Shown here one piece after another: positions 16,216 to 24,436 of a stretch of 36,007 bases of DNA. Every line of letters begins with the position of its first letter. Position 1 is the first letter of the stretch. The translations under genes and the position numbers were made by a program. The notes below the pieces were generated by a model that made no database searches, was not told the DNA's origin, and was given only the letters and a program-made list of their open reading frames with translations. This DNA is from an uncultured Eubacteriales bacterium (lineage in GTDB: Bacteria > Bacillota > Clostridia > Oscillospirales > Acutalibacteraceae): positions 1 to 36,007 of the forward strand of contig CAREUR010000009.1 in NCBI GenBank assembly GCA_948968885.1, read 5' to 3'.

Positions 16216-16260
16216 CGCAGCCGCTTTTTCTTGGTGCTTTTTGTTCAGGTGGGCGCTGCG
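16216..16260 (+). promoter_or_regulatory. Stem-loop in the rpsB leader, possible S2 autoregulatory element
   Basis: CGCAGC(C)GC at 16216-16224 pairs with GCGCTGCG at 16253-16260 over eight base pairs with one bulged C, enclosing a T-rich loop of about 28 bases. There is no U-tract after it, so it is not a terminator; the AAGGAGG of rpsB follows within 15 bases. Ribosomal-protein leaders of this shape often bind the encoded protein; for this one that is inference. Confidence 0.4.
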
Positions 16261-16286
16261 GAGGTATTAACCAAGGAGGAAAATTT

Positions 16287-17054
16287 ATGTCATCTGTAGT
16301 ATCTATGAAACAACTTTTGGAGGCGGGCGTCCATTTTGGCCACCAAACTAGAAGGTGGAACCCCAAAATGGCTAGGTATATCTTTACCGAAAGAAACGGG
16401 ATTTATATCATCGACCTGCAAAAGACCGTCAAGAAGCTCGAGGAGGCTTATGATTTTATTAAGGATATTACCGACCAGGGTAAGTCTGTGCTTTTTGTTG
16501 GCACAAAAAAGCAGGCTCAAGAGTCAGTTAAAGAAGAGGCTATCCGCTGCGGTGCTTACTATGTTAATGCGCGCTGGCTGGGCGGTATGCTTACTAACTT
16601 TACTACTATCCGCCGTAGAGTGGATCGTTTAAAACAATTGCGCGAGATGCAAGAAAACGGTACTTTTGAATTGCTGCCGAAAAAAGAAGTTATAAAATTA
16701 AATCTTGAAATTGAAAAGCTTGAAAAATTTCTTGGCGGCATTAAAGATATGAAAAAGCTGCCGGGTGCATTGTTTATTGTTGATCCGCGAAAAGAGAGGA
16801 TCGCTGTGGCCGAGGCTAAAAAGCTGGGGATCCCGATTATTGCTATTGTGGACACAAACTGCGACCCAGACGAAGTTGATTATGTTATTCCGGGTAACGA
16901 CGACGCTATCCGCGCGGTTAAGCTTTTGGCGGGCGTTATGGCTAATGGAATCATTGAAGTCAGAGAGGGCCAGATGGGTTCTGCTGCGGTTGAACCTGTG
17001 AAAGAGTCTATTGAAGACTTGATTTTTGAAGAGACCAAAACGGACGAAGAATAA
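16287..17054 (+). CDS. rpsB: 30S ribosomal protein S2
   Basis: A 255-residue small-subunit protein that bridges the head and body of the 30S and is needed for S1 and mRNA docking. The family signatures are clear: MKQLLEAGVHFGHQTRRWNP at the N-terminus, YIFTERNGIYIIDLQKT, LFVGTKKQAQE, RWLGGMLTNF, and LFIVDPRKERIAVAEA followed by IPIIAIVDTNCDPD. The end is an acidic tail (SIEDLIFEETKTDEE). The ATG follows AAGGAGGAAAA. It forms an operon with tsf, which begins 51 bases downstream. Confidence 0.98.
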   Translation: MSSVVSMKQLLEAGVHFGHQTRRWNPKMARYIFTERNGIYIIDLQKTVKKLEEAYDFIKDITDQGKSVLFVGTKKQAQESVKEEAIRCGAYYVNARWLGGMLTNFTTIRRRVDRLKQLREMQENGTFELLPKKEVIKLNLEIEKLEKFLGGIKDMKKLPGALFIVDPRKERIAVAEAKKLGIPIIAIVDTNCDPDEVDYVIPGNDDAIRAVKLLAGVMANGIIEVREGQMGSAAVEPVKESIEDLIFEETKTDEE

Positions 17055-17105
17055 GGCTGCACTTGAATTAGAAAATTTTTGAAACATATATGTGGAGGAA
17101 TGGTT

Positions 17106-18020
17106 ATGGCTTTTACAGCGAGCGATGTTAAGGCTTTGAGGGAGAAGACCGGCTGCGGAATGATGGACTGCAAGAAGGCGCTTACGGAGTCTGCCGGCGA
17201 TATGGATAAGGCTATAGACTTTTTGCGGGAGAAGGGCTTGGCTGCTGCGAGCAAGAAGTCTGGCAGAATCGCGGCGGAGGGTGTTGCGTTTGCGTGCACT
17301 AATAAGGACGAAAACATTGGCGTTGTTATTGAAGTTAACGCAGAGACAGACTTTGTAGCCCAGAACGCTGATTTTTTGGCCTTTGTGCAAACGTGTGCAG
17401 ATACTATAATTGAGAAGAATCCCGCTGATTTGGAGGCTTTGATGACTTGCAAGGCTTGCGGCAGCGATTTGACCGTTGAAGAATTGGTTAGAGAGAAAAT
17501 TCTGACAATTGGGGAAAATATAAAGGTTCGCCGGTTTAAGCGCTTTGAGGGCGTTGTTACGACTTATAATCATGCTGGTGGCCGGATTGGTATTTTGGTT
17601 AAGTTTAATGCTTCGCCAGAGACTGCTTTGCAAGATGAGTTTAAGGTTTGCGCCAAGGATATAGCTATGCAGGTGGCTGCTGTTAATCCGGGCTATTTGA
17701 ACAGAGACGCTGTGCCTGCAGACGTTTTGGAGCACGAGAAGAAAATCCTCACTGAGCAGGTAATGAATGAGGGCAAGCCAGCTAATATTGCGGAGAAAAT
17801 TGTTATGGGCAAAATCGGCAAATTTTACAAAGAAAATTGCTTGGTTGAGCAAGTTTTCGTTAAGGATTCGAATTTGACCGTTGAGCAATATGTAAAAAAT
17901 GTTGCCCAAAAATTGGGCGGAAATATCGAGATTGAAAATTTTGCTCGCTTTGAAAAGGGCGAAGGCCTCGAGAAACGCGAAGATAACTTTGCGGATGAAG
18001 TTGCTAGTATGGTTAAGTAA
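17106..18020 (+). CDS. tsf: Elongation factor Ts
   Basis: The guanine nucleotide exchange factor for EF-Tu, 304 residues. The N-terminal UBA-like domain has ASDVKALREKTGCGMMDCKK; the core contains the EF-Tu-contacting TDFVA motif (VNAETDFVAQN) and HAGGRIGILVKF. The ATG at 17106 follows GGAGG (17094-17098) at seven bases; GTG and ATG codons further upstream in frame lie in or before that site. It is the second gene of the rpsB-tsf operon and is closed by a strong terminator. Confidence 0.98.
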   Translation: MAFTASDVKALREKTGCGMMDCKKALTESAGDMDKAIDFLREKGLAAASKKSGRIAAEGVAFACTNKDENIGVVIEVNAETDFVAQNADFLAFVQTCADTIIEKNPADLEALMTCKACGSDLTVEELVREKILTIGENIKVRRFKRFEGVVTTYNHAGGRIGILVKFNASPETALQDEFKVCAKDIAMQVAAVNPGYLNRDAVPADVLEHEKKILTEQVMNEGKPANIAEKIVMGKIGKFYKENCLVEQVFVKDSNLTVEQYVKNVAQKLGGNIEIENFARFEKGEGLEKREDNFADEVASMVK

Positions 18021-18046
18021 TTAAATTTATTTTGAGCTGAATATAG

Positions 18047-18082
18047 ATAGAGCGCGGTTTTAGATCGTGCTCTATTCTTTTT
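18047..18082 (+). terminator. Rho-independent terminator of rpsB-tsf
   Basis: The arms 18047-18056 and 18066-18075 pair over ten bases with one G-T wobble, followed by TCTTTTT. It separates rpsB-tsf from the pyrH transcription unit. Confidence 0.9.
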
Positions 18083-18093
18083 GATTGTGGGCC

Positions 18094-18122
18094 TTTACAG
18101 ATTTGTTTTGTTGTTGTAAAAT
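18094..18122 (+). promoter_or_regulatory. Sigma-A promoter of the pyrH-to-polC unit
   Basis: TTTACA (18094-18099), 17 bases, TAAAAT (18117-18122). I see no terminator from here until after polC, so this may drive about 10 kb. Confidence 0.75.
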
Positions 18123-18167
18123 TGAAGTTGTAATCATGGCGCGAATAGAATGTAGAGGTGGTCACCG

Positions 18168-18872
18168 TTGCAGCCTAAATATAAACGGGTTTTGCTAAAA
18201 CTGAGCGGAGAGGCTTTGGCTGGCGAGCAAAAGCATGGTATCGATTTTGCTGTTGCGACCGGGATTTGCAAGACTATTAAAGAATGCTTGAGCTTGGGTG
18301 TTCAATTTGGCATTGTTGTGGGCGGAGGCAACTTTTGGCGAGGCCGAAGCAGCGAGCATTTTGATAGGACCAGGGCTGATCATATGGGAATGCTGGCGAC
18401 TTTGATTAATGCGTTGGGACTTGCGGAGGTTTTTAAGAGTTTAAATGCCGATGCTCAAATTTTGACTTCGCTGAATATGCAGCCGATTGCGGAAATGTAC
18501 ATAAAAGATCGGGCTGTCGAGTACTTGGGAAAAGGGCACGCGGTTATATTTGCTTGCGGAACGGGGTTACCGTTTTTTTCTACGGACACGGCGGCTTCGC
18601 TGCGGGCGGCAGAGATTGGTGCGGATATTATTTTGAAGGCTACGATGGTTGATGGCGTTTATGATCGGGACCCGAAGAAGAACAGCGACGCGGTTCGGTA
18701 CGAGTCGCTTAGCTATGCGGAGATGTTGAGCAAGGGCTTGGGCGTAGTGGACATCACCGCGGCTTCTATGTGCAAGGCAAACGGCATCCCGCTGCTTGTT
18801 TTTAGCATAGAGAACCCGCAAAATATATATGATGTTATTGTGGGGGAGCCGATTGGGACTATTGTTAGGTGA
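18168..18872 (+). CDS. pyrH: UMP kinase
   Basis: A 234-residue hexameric kinase of the amino-acid-kinase fold that makes UDP from UMP, regulated by GTP and UTP in the family. Motifs are RVLLKLSGEAL at the N-terminus, GIVVGGGNFWRGR, RADHMGMLATLINALGL, the nucleotide-binding GTGLPFFSTDTAA and DGVYDRDPKKN. The start is a TTG at 18168 preceded by GAGGTGG at seven bases; no ATG fits. It is followed by frr after a 51-base gap. Confidence 0.97.
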   Translation: MQPKYKRVLLKLSGEALAGEQKHGIDFAVATGICKTIKECLSLGVQFGIVVGGGNFWRGRSSEHFDRTRADHMGMLATLINALGLAEVFKSLNADAQILTSLNMQPIAEMYIKDRAVEYLGKGHAVIFACGTGLPFFSTDTAASLRAAEIGADIILKATMVDGVYDRDPKKNSDAVRYESLSYAEMLSKGLGVVDITAASMCKANGIPLLVFSIENPQNIYDVIVGEPIGTIVR

Positions 18873-18923
18873 AAAATTTGTGTTAAAATTGGCTTGAAGT
18901 CGAGGATAAAGGGAGTTTTTGTT

Positions 18924-19478
18924 GTGAATAAAATTTTTGGCGAAGTAGAAGAAAGCATGAAACGGTCGTTAAATGCACTTTCGAAGGAGTACATTGCGAT
19001 TAGAGCGGGACGGGCGAACCCGGCTGTTTTGGACAAAATTTTGGTTGACTATTACGGCGCGGCCACGCCGATAAATCAGCTGGCGGCTGTCTCTGTTGTG
19101 GAGGCGCGGACTTTGGTCATTGAGCCGTGGGATGCGTCTGTTTTGAAGGAAATTGAGAAGGCGATTTTGACTTCGGATTTAGGGATAAATCCGCAAAATG
19201 ACGGCAAGTGTTTGCGAATTATTTTTCCGGCTCTTACGGAAGACCGACGCCGCGAGATCGTTAAAGATATTGCTAAAATGGGCGAAGATTCTAAAGTTTC
19301 TGTGCGCGTGATCCGTCGGGATGCGATTGATAAGTTGAAGAAAATGAAGAAGGATTCGGAAATTACAGAGGACGACTTAAAGCAGGCCGAGAAAAAAGTT
19401 CAGGATTTGACCGATAGTTTTTGCAAGAAAATTGACGATTTGTCGGATGAAAAGCAAAAAGAAATAATGGCAATTTGA
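18924..19478 (+). CDS. frr: Ribosome recycling factor
   Basis: A 184-residue protein that, with EF-G, splits the post-termination ribosome. The sequence fits the tRNA-shaped three-helix bundle: VEESMKRSLNALSKEYIAIR, AGRANPAVLDKILVDYYG, TPINQLAAVSV, the hinge, and the C-terminal helices SVRVIRRDAIDKLKKMKKD and TEDDLKQAEKKVQDLTD. The GTG at 18924 follows AAAGGGAG; the TTG at 18894 lies before this site. The length matches the family's usual 185. Confidence 0.97.
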   Translation: MNKIFGEVEESMKRSLNALSKEYIAIRAGRANPAVLDKILVDYYGAATPINQLAAVSVVEARTLVIEPWDASVLKEIEKAILTSDLGINPQNDGKCLRIIFPALTEDRRREIVKDIAKMGEDSKVSVRVIRRDAIDKLKKMKKDSEITEDDLKQAEKKVQDLTDSFCKKIDDLSDEKQKEIMAI

Positions 19479-19527
19479 CGTTGATTGTTTATTTTTGAAC
19501 CAGATTGGCGTGATATCGGGGATGGTT

Positions 19528-20268
19528 ATGAATTGGCTTAAAAAGCAAAAATGCGGCTCGGCGACTGTAAAGCAAGTTCCGGCGCATATTGGCATCGTTA
19601 TGGACGGCAACGGCAGATGGGCTAAAAAGCGTGGTTTGCCACGGTCGGCTGGGCATAGCGCTGGAGCTGAGACTTTTAAGAAAATTGTGCGATATTGCAG
19701 TAAAATTGGGGTAAAGCACTTGACGGTTTATGCTTTCTCGACCGAAAACTGGAGACGTCCGGTTGCAGAAGTGACTTTTTTGATGGGCCTTTTTGAGCAA
19801 TATTTGAATGACGCTTTAAAGGATTTTGAGCAGAGGAATATAAGGGTCGTCTTTTTTGGCGACAAGAGTGCGTTTTCTCCCAATTTGCAAAGGCTCATTG
19901 AGGATATTGAGCAGGCTTCGCAGAGCAAAACTGGCATGGTGCTTAATGTTGCGATGAACTACGGCGGGAGAAGTGAGATTATTAGGGCGGCTAAGGCGAT
20001 TGCTTCAGATGTAAAAGATGGCAAATTGAGCATTGAAGCCATTGACGAAAAAATTTTTGCAAAAAAGCTCTATACAGCGGGGCAGCCAGATCCGGACTTG
20101 ATTATTCGCCCAAGCGGAGAGAAGCGATTGTCGAACTTTTTGCTGTGGCAGAGCGCTTATACGGAGTTTGTGTTTATGAATGTCTTGTGGCCGGACTTTT
20201 CGGAGAAAGATTTGGACTTGGCCATCGCTGAATATGCAGCGAGAAATCGGCGGTTTGGAGGGGTGTAA
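19528..20268 (+). CDS. uppS: Undecaprenyl diphosphate synthase (isoprenyl transferase)
   Basis: A 246-residue cis-prenyltransferase that condenses isopentenyl diphosphate units onto farnesyl diphosphate to give the C55 carrier for cell-wall synthesis. Motifs are IGIVMDGNGRWAKKRGLPR with the catalytic Asp, LTVYAFSTENWRRP, NVAMNYGGRSEI, and LIIRPSGEKRLSNFLLWQ, then AYTEFVF. The ATG at 19528 follows a weak GGGGA site; an ATG two codons upstream is also possible. cdsA starts two bases after its stop, so translation is probably coupled. Confidence 0.97.
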   Translation: MNWLKKQKCGSATVKQVPAHIGIVMDGNGRWAKKRGLPRSAGHSAGAETFKKIVRYCSKIGVKHLTVYAFSTENWRRPVAEVTFLMGLFEQYLNDALKDFEQRNIRVVFFGDKSAFSPNLQRLIEDIEQASQSKTGMVLNVAMNYGGRSEIIRAAKAIASDVKDGKLSIEAIDEKIFAKKLYTAGQPDPDLIIRPSGEKRLSNFLLWQSAYTEFVFMNVLWPDFSEKDLDLAIAEYAARNRRFGGV

Positions 20269-20270
20269 GA

Positions 20271-21095
20271 GTGATAATCAGGACAATTTCCGGGCTTTTG
20301 GGCGGAATGATCGTTGTAATCGTCCTTATTTTTAACGGCACTATGCCGTTTTTGCTAAACTGCGCTGTTTCCACGGTCTGCGCCTTGGCTAGCTACGAGG
20401 TGTTTTCGGTTATGAATCTTCGCAAAACCGCTATTGCTGTGGCTCCGAGCTTAGTTTTTTCAGCGCTTCTGCCAGTATTGGGCTGTGACCTGGTGTGGCA
20501 AGGCGCTTGTCTTGCGTATTCTTTTTTTATGTTTGGCGTGGTGTTGCTTTTTGCGACGGAACTTAACTTTAAGGATATTGCCGCAATATACAGCATGATT
20601 TTGCTGATTACCTTATCTTTGAATTTTATTGTTAAACTGCGCGATTTTGGCGGCGAATTTGGCAGTTTTTATGTGCTGTATGCGCTTTGCATCTCTTGGA
20701 TGACGGATATTGGCGCGTACTTTTGGGGCACTTTTTTTGGCAGAAATAAGCTTTGCCCGAGCATTAGCCCGAAAAAGACGGTTGAGGGTGTTTTTGGCGG
20801 GATTATTTTTTCTTTGGCCGTTAGCTTTGCCATTTGCTTTTTTTTTGAGCGGTTCATGTTCGATGCCGGCGTACGGGTGAATTTTCATTATATAATCCCG
20901 ATTTCCTTAGTTGGCGCGGTGATCTCCATTGTGGGGGACTTGGCTTTTTCTGCAATAAAGCGTGGTTGCCACGCAAAGGACTTCGGCAGCATAATTCCTG
21001 GCCACGGCGGGGTTTTGGATAGATTTGATAGCGTGATTTTTGTGGCGCCGTTTGTGTATTTTATGGTGAATTGCTTTAACATCGTGAAGGTTTAA
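20271..21095 (+). CDS. cdsA: Phosphatidate cytidylyltransferase (CDP-diacylglycerol synthase)
   Basis: A 274-residue integral membrane enzyme that activates phosphatidic acid with CTP for phospholipid synthesis. About seven to eight hydrophobic segments are spread over the protein. The C-terminal family signature is complete: SAIKRGCHAKDFGSIIPGHG, then GVLDRFDSVIF, preceded by GTFFGRNKLCPSISPKKTVE, which carries the second conserved region. The start is a GTG at 20271 behind GGAGGGG, which itself overlaps the last codons of uppS. Confidence 0.96.
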   Translation: MIIRTISGLLGGMIVVIVLIFNGTMPFLLNCAVSTVCALASYEVFSVMNLRKTAIAVAPSLVFSALLPVLGCDLVWQGACLAYSFFMFGVVLLFATELNFKDIAAIYSMILLITLSLNFIVKLRDFGGEFGSFYVLYALCISWMTDIGAYFWGTFFGRNKLCPSISPKKTVEGVFGGIIFSLAVSFAICFFFERFMFDAGVRVNFHYIIPISLVGAVISIVGDLAFSAIKRGCHAKDFGSIIPGHGGVLDRFDSVIFVAPFVYFMVNCFNIVKV

Positions 21096-21131
21096 GCCGA
21101 GTGAAGGCGCTGGAAAGGGGGCGATGAGCTT

Positions 21132-22283
21132 ATGGTAAAGGCGATTTCGGTTCTGGGTTCAACGGGGTCAATTGGAGCAAAGGCTTTGAGGATCGCTAAG
21201 AATCTGGGCATAGATGTTGCCGGACTTGCGGTCTTTAGTAACGTCCCGCGCGTAGAGGAGCAGATTCGAGAATTTAGACCCAAAAAAGTCGCCGTTTTTG
21301 ACGAAAATGCTGCGAAAAGATTAAAGGAAAATGTTTCGGACTTAGATGTAGAAGTCCTATGCGGGATGGCCGGGCTATGCGAAATTGCCGCTATGGACGG
21401 CGTTGAGATGGTTTTGAATTCTGTGTCTGGCATGGTTGGCTTGAGGCCGACGCTGCGCGCTATTGATGCCGGAAAGGACGTTGCTCTTGCCAACAAAGAG
21501 ACTTTGGTGGTGGGCGGCTCACTGGTTATGGAGCGAGCTAGAGCGGCCGAAGTAAAGATCTTGCCGGTGGACAGCGAACATTCTGCGATTTTTCAATGTT
21601 TGCAAGGGTGCCACGACAAAAAAAGTTTAAAGGAACTGATTTTGACGGCTTCTGGCGGCCCGTTTTTTGGCATGAATATAGATGAGCTTAGGGCAGTGAC
21701 GAAGCGGGACGCGCTGAAGCACCCGAATTGGAGCATGGGCAGCAAGATTACCATCGATTCGGCGACCATGATGAATAAGGGCTTTGAGGTGATTGAGGCG
21801 GTTTGGCTTTTTGATGTTCTGGCCGATGACATAGACGTGCTGATCCACAGGGAGAGCATCGTCCATTCTATGGTGGAGTTTTGCGATAACTCGGTCATTG
21901 CGCAGATGGGCGTGCCGGACATGGGTATCCCGATTCAATACGCGCTTACTTGCCCCGAGCGTGTGCCTTCGATTGTGGAGAAGCTTGATTTGACGCAGGT
22001 TGGTAAGCTCTCTTTTTGTAAGCCCGACAATGAGACTTTTAAGGGGATAGACATTTGCAGGGCGGCTTTGAAGGTTGGCGGAACGATGCCTGCGATTATA
22101 AACGCCGCCAATGAAGAGGCTGTTGGGCTGTTTTTGAATGAGGAAATTTCTTTTTTGGAAATTACTGAAATTGTCCAAAAGGCAATGGATCGCATTAAAG
22201 CTGTGAATTCAAATTCTTTAGACGACATTTTGGCCGCGGACGCTGAGGCTAGAGAATTTGTGATAAAAAATTTTAAAAAATAA
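21132..22283 (+). CDS. dxr: 1-deoxy-D-xylulose 5-phosphate reductoisomerase
   Basis: The second enzyme of the MEP isoprenoid pathway, an NADPH- and metal-dependent enzyme that makes MEP, 383 residues. It starts with the NADPH-binding ISVLGSTGSIGAKAL, then has ALANKETLVVGG, the metal and substrate motif LPVDSEHSAIFQ, LTASGGPFFG, the helix with HPNWSMGSKITIDSATMMNK, and a C-terminal helical domain with INAANEEAVGLFL. The ATG at 21132 lies behind AAAGGGGG at about nine bases. Together with ispG and uppS it ties isoprenoid supply to cell-wall carrier synthesis in one unit. Confidence 0.98.
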   Translation: MVKAISVLGSTGSIGAKALRIAKNLGIDVAGLAVFSNVPRVEEQIREFRPKKVAVFDENAAKRLKENVSDLDVEVLCGMAGLCEIAAMDGVEMVLNSVSGMVGLRPTLRAIDAGKDVALANKETLVVGGSLVMERARAAEVKILPVDSEHSAIFQCLQGCHDKKSLKELILTASGGPFFGMNIDELRAVTKRDALKHPNWSMGSKITIDSATMMNKGFEVIEAVWLFDVLADDIDVLIHRESIVHSMVEFCDNSVIAQMGVPDMGIPIQYALTCPERVPSIVEKLDLTQVGKLSFCKPDNETFKGIDICRAALKVGGTMPAIINAANEEAVGLFLNEEISFLEITEIVQKAMDRIKAVNSNSLDDILAADAEAREFVIKNFKK

Positions 22284-22295
22284 GGAGACGAGGTT

Positions 22296-23372
22296 ATGTT
22301 TGTCAGTTTTTTGTTGATTGTGATTTCTGTGCTGCTGTTCTCGCTTATCATTTTTGTGCACGAGTTGGGCCACTTCATGACGGCGCGATACGCTGGGATC
22401 AAGGTTAATGAATTTGCCATTGGAATGGGTCCGGTGATTTTTAAAAAGCAAAAGGGCGAGACAGTTTATTCGCTGAGGCTGTTTCCGATTGGTGGCTATT
22501 GCGCTATGGAGGGCGAAGACGGCGAAAGTGACGACGCTAACGCGTTTGGAAAGAAATTCGTTTATAAGCGGATTTTGGTTGTTGCGGCGGGCGCTATCAT
22601 GAATATCATTTTGGCTTTCGTTTTTATGGTGATAATCTTAACGCAGCGGTCCGAATTTGCCTCCACGACCATTGGTAGCTTTGCTGACGACGCGGTGACT
22701 AGTCAATATGGCCTGCAAGTTGGCGACAGGATCCTCTCGGTAGACGGGTACGGCGTTTCGACATATACGGACATTGGCTTTGCGCTGGCTGTAAACAGCG
22801 ATTTTAACGCTACTTTTGTTGTGGAGAGAAACGGCGAAAAGCTGACTCTAACCGATGTAAAACTTGCGACGCGCGAGAACGAGAGCGGTAAAACGGTGAT
22901 TGTTAGGGATTTCTTTTTGAATCCGATTGAAAAGAATTTTTTGACCGTGATTTCGCAGACGTTTAAAGAGATGTTTTCTAATGTTAAGATGGTGTATGCG
23001 ACGCTTTTTGGCTTGGTTACTGGAACTATCAGTTTGAATGAAGTCTCGGGCCCTGTTGGAATGGTGTCTGTGATCTCGGATGCAGCTGCAAAGGGCCTTG
23101 AGGTAGACTTTGTGGCGGCGTTGAACAATATCATTCGGATGTTGATGGTGCTGTCGCTTAACCTTGGAATCTTTAACTTGCTGCCGTTGCCAGCGCTGGA
23201 TGGCGGAAGATTGGCGTTCTTAATTTTAGAAGCAATAAAAGGCAAACCCGTAAGCCCTAAGTACGAGGGCTTGATTCATACGGTCGGCTTCGTGCTGCTG
23301 ATATTGTTCATGCTGTTTATCTCCATCAACGACGTGCTGAAGATGGTGTGGGGGAGAGGGCTATTTGGCTAA
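22296..23372 (+). CDS. rseP: Site-2 intramembrane zinc metalloprotease (RseP/RasP)
   Basis: A 358-residue membrane protease that cuts anti-sigma factors and leftover signal peptides within the membrane. The first transmembrane segment carries H22-E-L-G-H26, the zinc site. A PDZ domain follows (about residues 125-195, with GLQVGDRILSVDGYGVSTYT), and the third core helix has NLLPLPALDGGRLAF with the Asp ligand. A last hydrophobic segment lies at about 325-345. The ATG at 22296 follows AAGGAGACGAGG. ispG begins at the very next base after its stop codon. Confidence 0.97.
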   Translation: MFVSFLLIVISVLLFSLIIFVHELGHFMTARYAGIKVNEFAIGMGPVIFKKQKGETVYSLRLFPIGGYCAMEGEDGESDDANAFGKKFVYKRILVVAAGAIMNIILAFVFMVIILTQRSEFASTTIGSFADDAVTSQYGLQVGDRILSVDGYGVSTYTDIGFALAVNSDFNATFVVERNGEKLTLTDVKLATRENESGKTVIVRDFFLNPIEKNFLTVISQTFKEMFSNVKMVYATLFGLVTGTISLNEVSGPVGMVSVISDAAAKGLEVDFVAALNNIIRMLMVLSLNLGIFNLLPLPALDGGRLAFLILEAIKGKPVSPKYEGLIHTVGFVLLILFMLFISINDVLKMVWGRGLFG

Positions 23373-24419
23373 ATGAGGCGAGTTGCTAAGGTTGTAAAAA
23401 TCGGGGATAGAAAAATCGGCGGGCAAGAGGGAATCGCGGTTCAGTCCATGTTAAATGTGCCTTCTTATGACGTTGAAAGCCACGTTAAGGAGGCCGCTCG
23501 GCTAAAGGCTGCTGGTTGCGATATATTAAGAATTGCGATTCCAGACATACCTGCGGTGAGGCTGATTCCGGCCATAAAAAACGACGTGGACATCCCGCTG
23601 GTTGCAGATATCCATTTTGACTATAGGCTGGCTGTTGAATCTGTGACCGCGGGCGCGGATAAAATTAGGATTAACCCCGGAAATATCGGCGATGAAGCTC
23701 GGGTTAAACAGGTTGCAGATGTCTGCAAAAGCCACGGAGTTCCCATCCGGATTGGGGTTAATTCTGGCTCGCTTGAGAAAAGCATTTTGAGAAAACACGT
23801 CGCTCCCACGGCAGAGGCTTTGTGCGAGAGCGCTTGTTATCACGCTTCGCTGCTTGAAAAATTTGACTTTGATGATATTGTGCTATCGCTTAAGTCGTCG
23901 AGCGTGAAGACCATGGTTGAGGCTTATCGGCTCATTGCGAACAAGTGTGAGTATCCTCTGCATTTGGGCGTGACGGAGTCTGGCACCTTTAAAACGGGCA
24001 TCATAAAGTCCGCAGTGGGGATAGGCTCCCTTTTGCTTGACGGAATCGGCGATACTATCCGGGTTTCTTTGACGGCGGATCCTGTTGAGGAAATTTATGC
24101 GGCTAAGGACATTTTGAATGCAGTCGGAATGGGTCACGGCGGGGTTGAGGTAATCTCTTGCCCGACCTGTGGCAGAACGCGTATTGATATTATAAAGTTG
24201 GCGAATGAGGTTGAGGCAAGGCTTAAAGGCTGCAAAAAAAACATCAAAGTCGCGGTGATGGGCTGCGCAGTTAATGGCCCGGGCGAGGCTTCTGCTGCGG
24301 ATATTGGCGTGGCTGGCGGAGACGGCGTTGGGTTGATCTTCAAAAAGGGCGAGGTTGTCCGCAAAGTAAAGGAAGAAGAGATCGTGGCAGAATTGATGCG
24401 GGAAATAGAAAGTTTGTGA
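23373..24419 (+). CDS. ispG: 4-hydroxy-3-methylbut-2-enyl diphosphate synthase
   Basis: The 4Fe-4S enzyme of the MEP pathway that turns MEcPP into HMBPP, 348 residues in the compact bacterial form. The N-terminal TIM barrel has GIAVQSMLNVPSYDVESHV, ADIHFDYRLA and DKIRINPGNIG; the C-terminal domain has the cluster ligands C263 and C266 (SCPTCGRTRID) and C298 with the adjacent Glu (GCAVNGPGEA). The ATG at 23373 directly abuts the rseP stop codon. polC starts 17 bases downstream. Confidence 0.98.
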   Translation: MRRVAKVVKIGDRKIGGQEGIAVQSMLNVPSYDVESHVKEAARLKAAGCDILRIAIPDIPAVRLIPAIKNDVDIPLVADIHFDYRLAVESVTAGADKIRINPGNIGDEARVKQVADVCKSHGVPIRIGVNSGSLEKSILRKHVAPTAEALCESACYHASLLEKFDFDDIVLSLKSSSVKTMVEAYRLIANKCEYPLHLGVTESGTFKTGIIKSAVGIGSLLLDGIGDTIRVSLTADPVEEIYAAKDILNAVGMGHGGVEVISCPTCGRTRIDIIKLANEVEARLKGCKKNIKVAVMGCAVNGPGEASAADIGVAGGDGVGLIFKKGEVVRKVKEEEIVAELMREIESL

Positions 24420-24436
24420 TTTGAGAGGTTTTTTCG

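Noticed and set aside
16698..17909. Minus-strand frame of about 400 codons opposite rpsB and tsf
   Set aside because: It is a shadow of the codon pattern of two certain genes, with no recognisable domain and no ribosome binding site.
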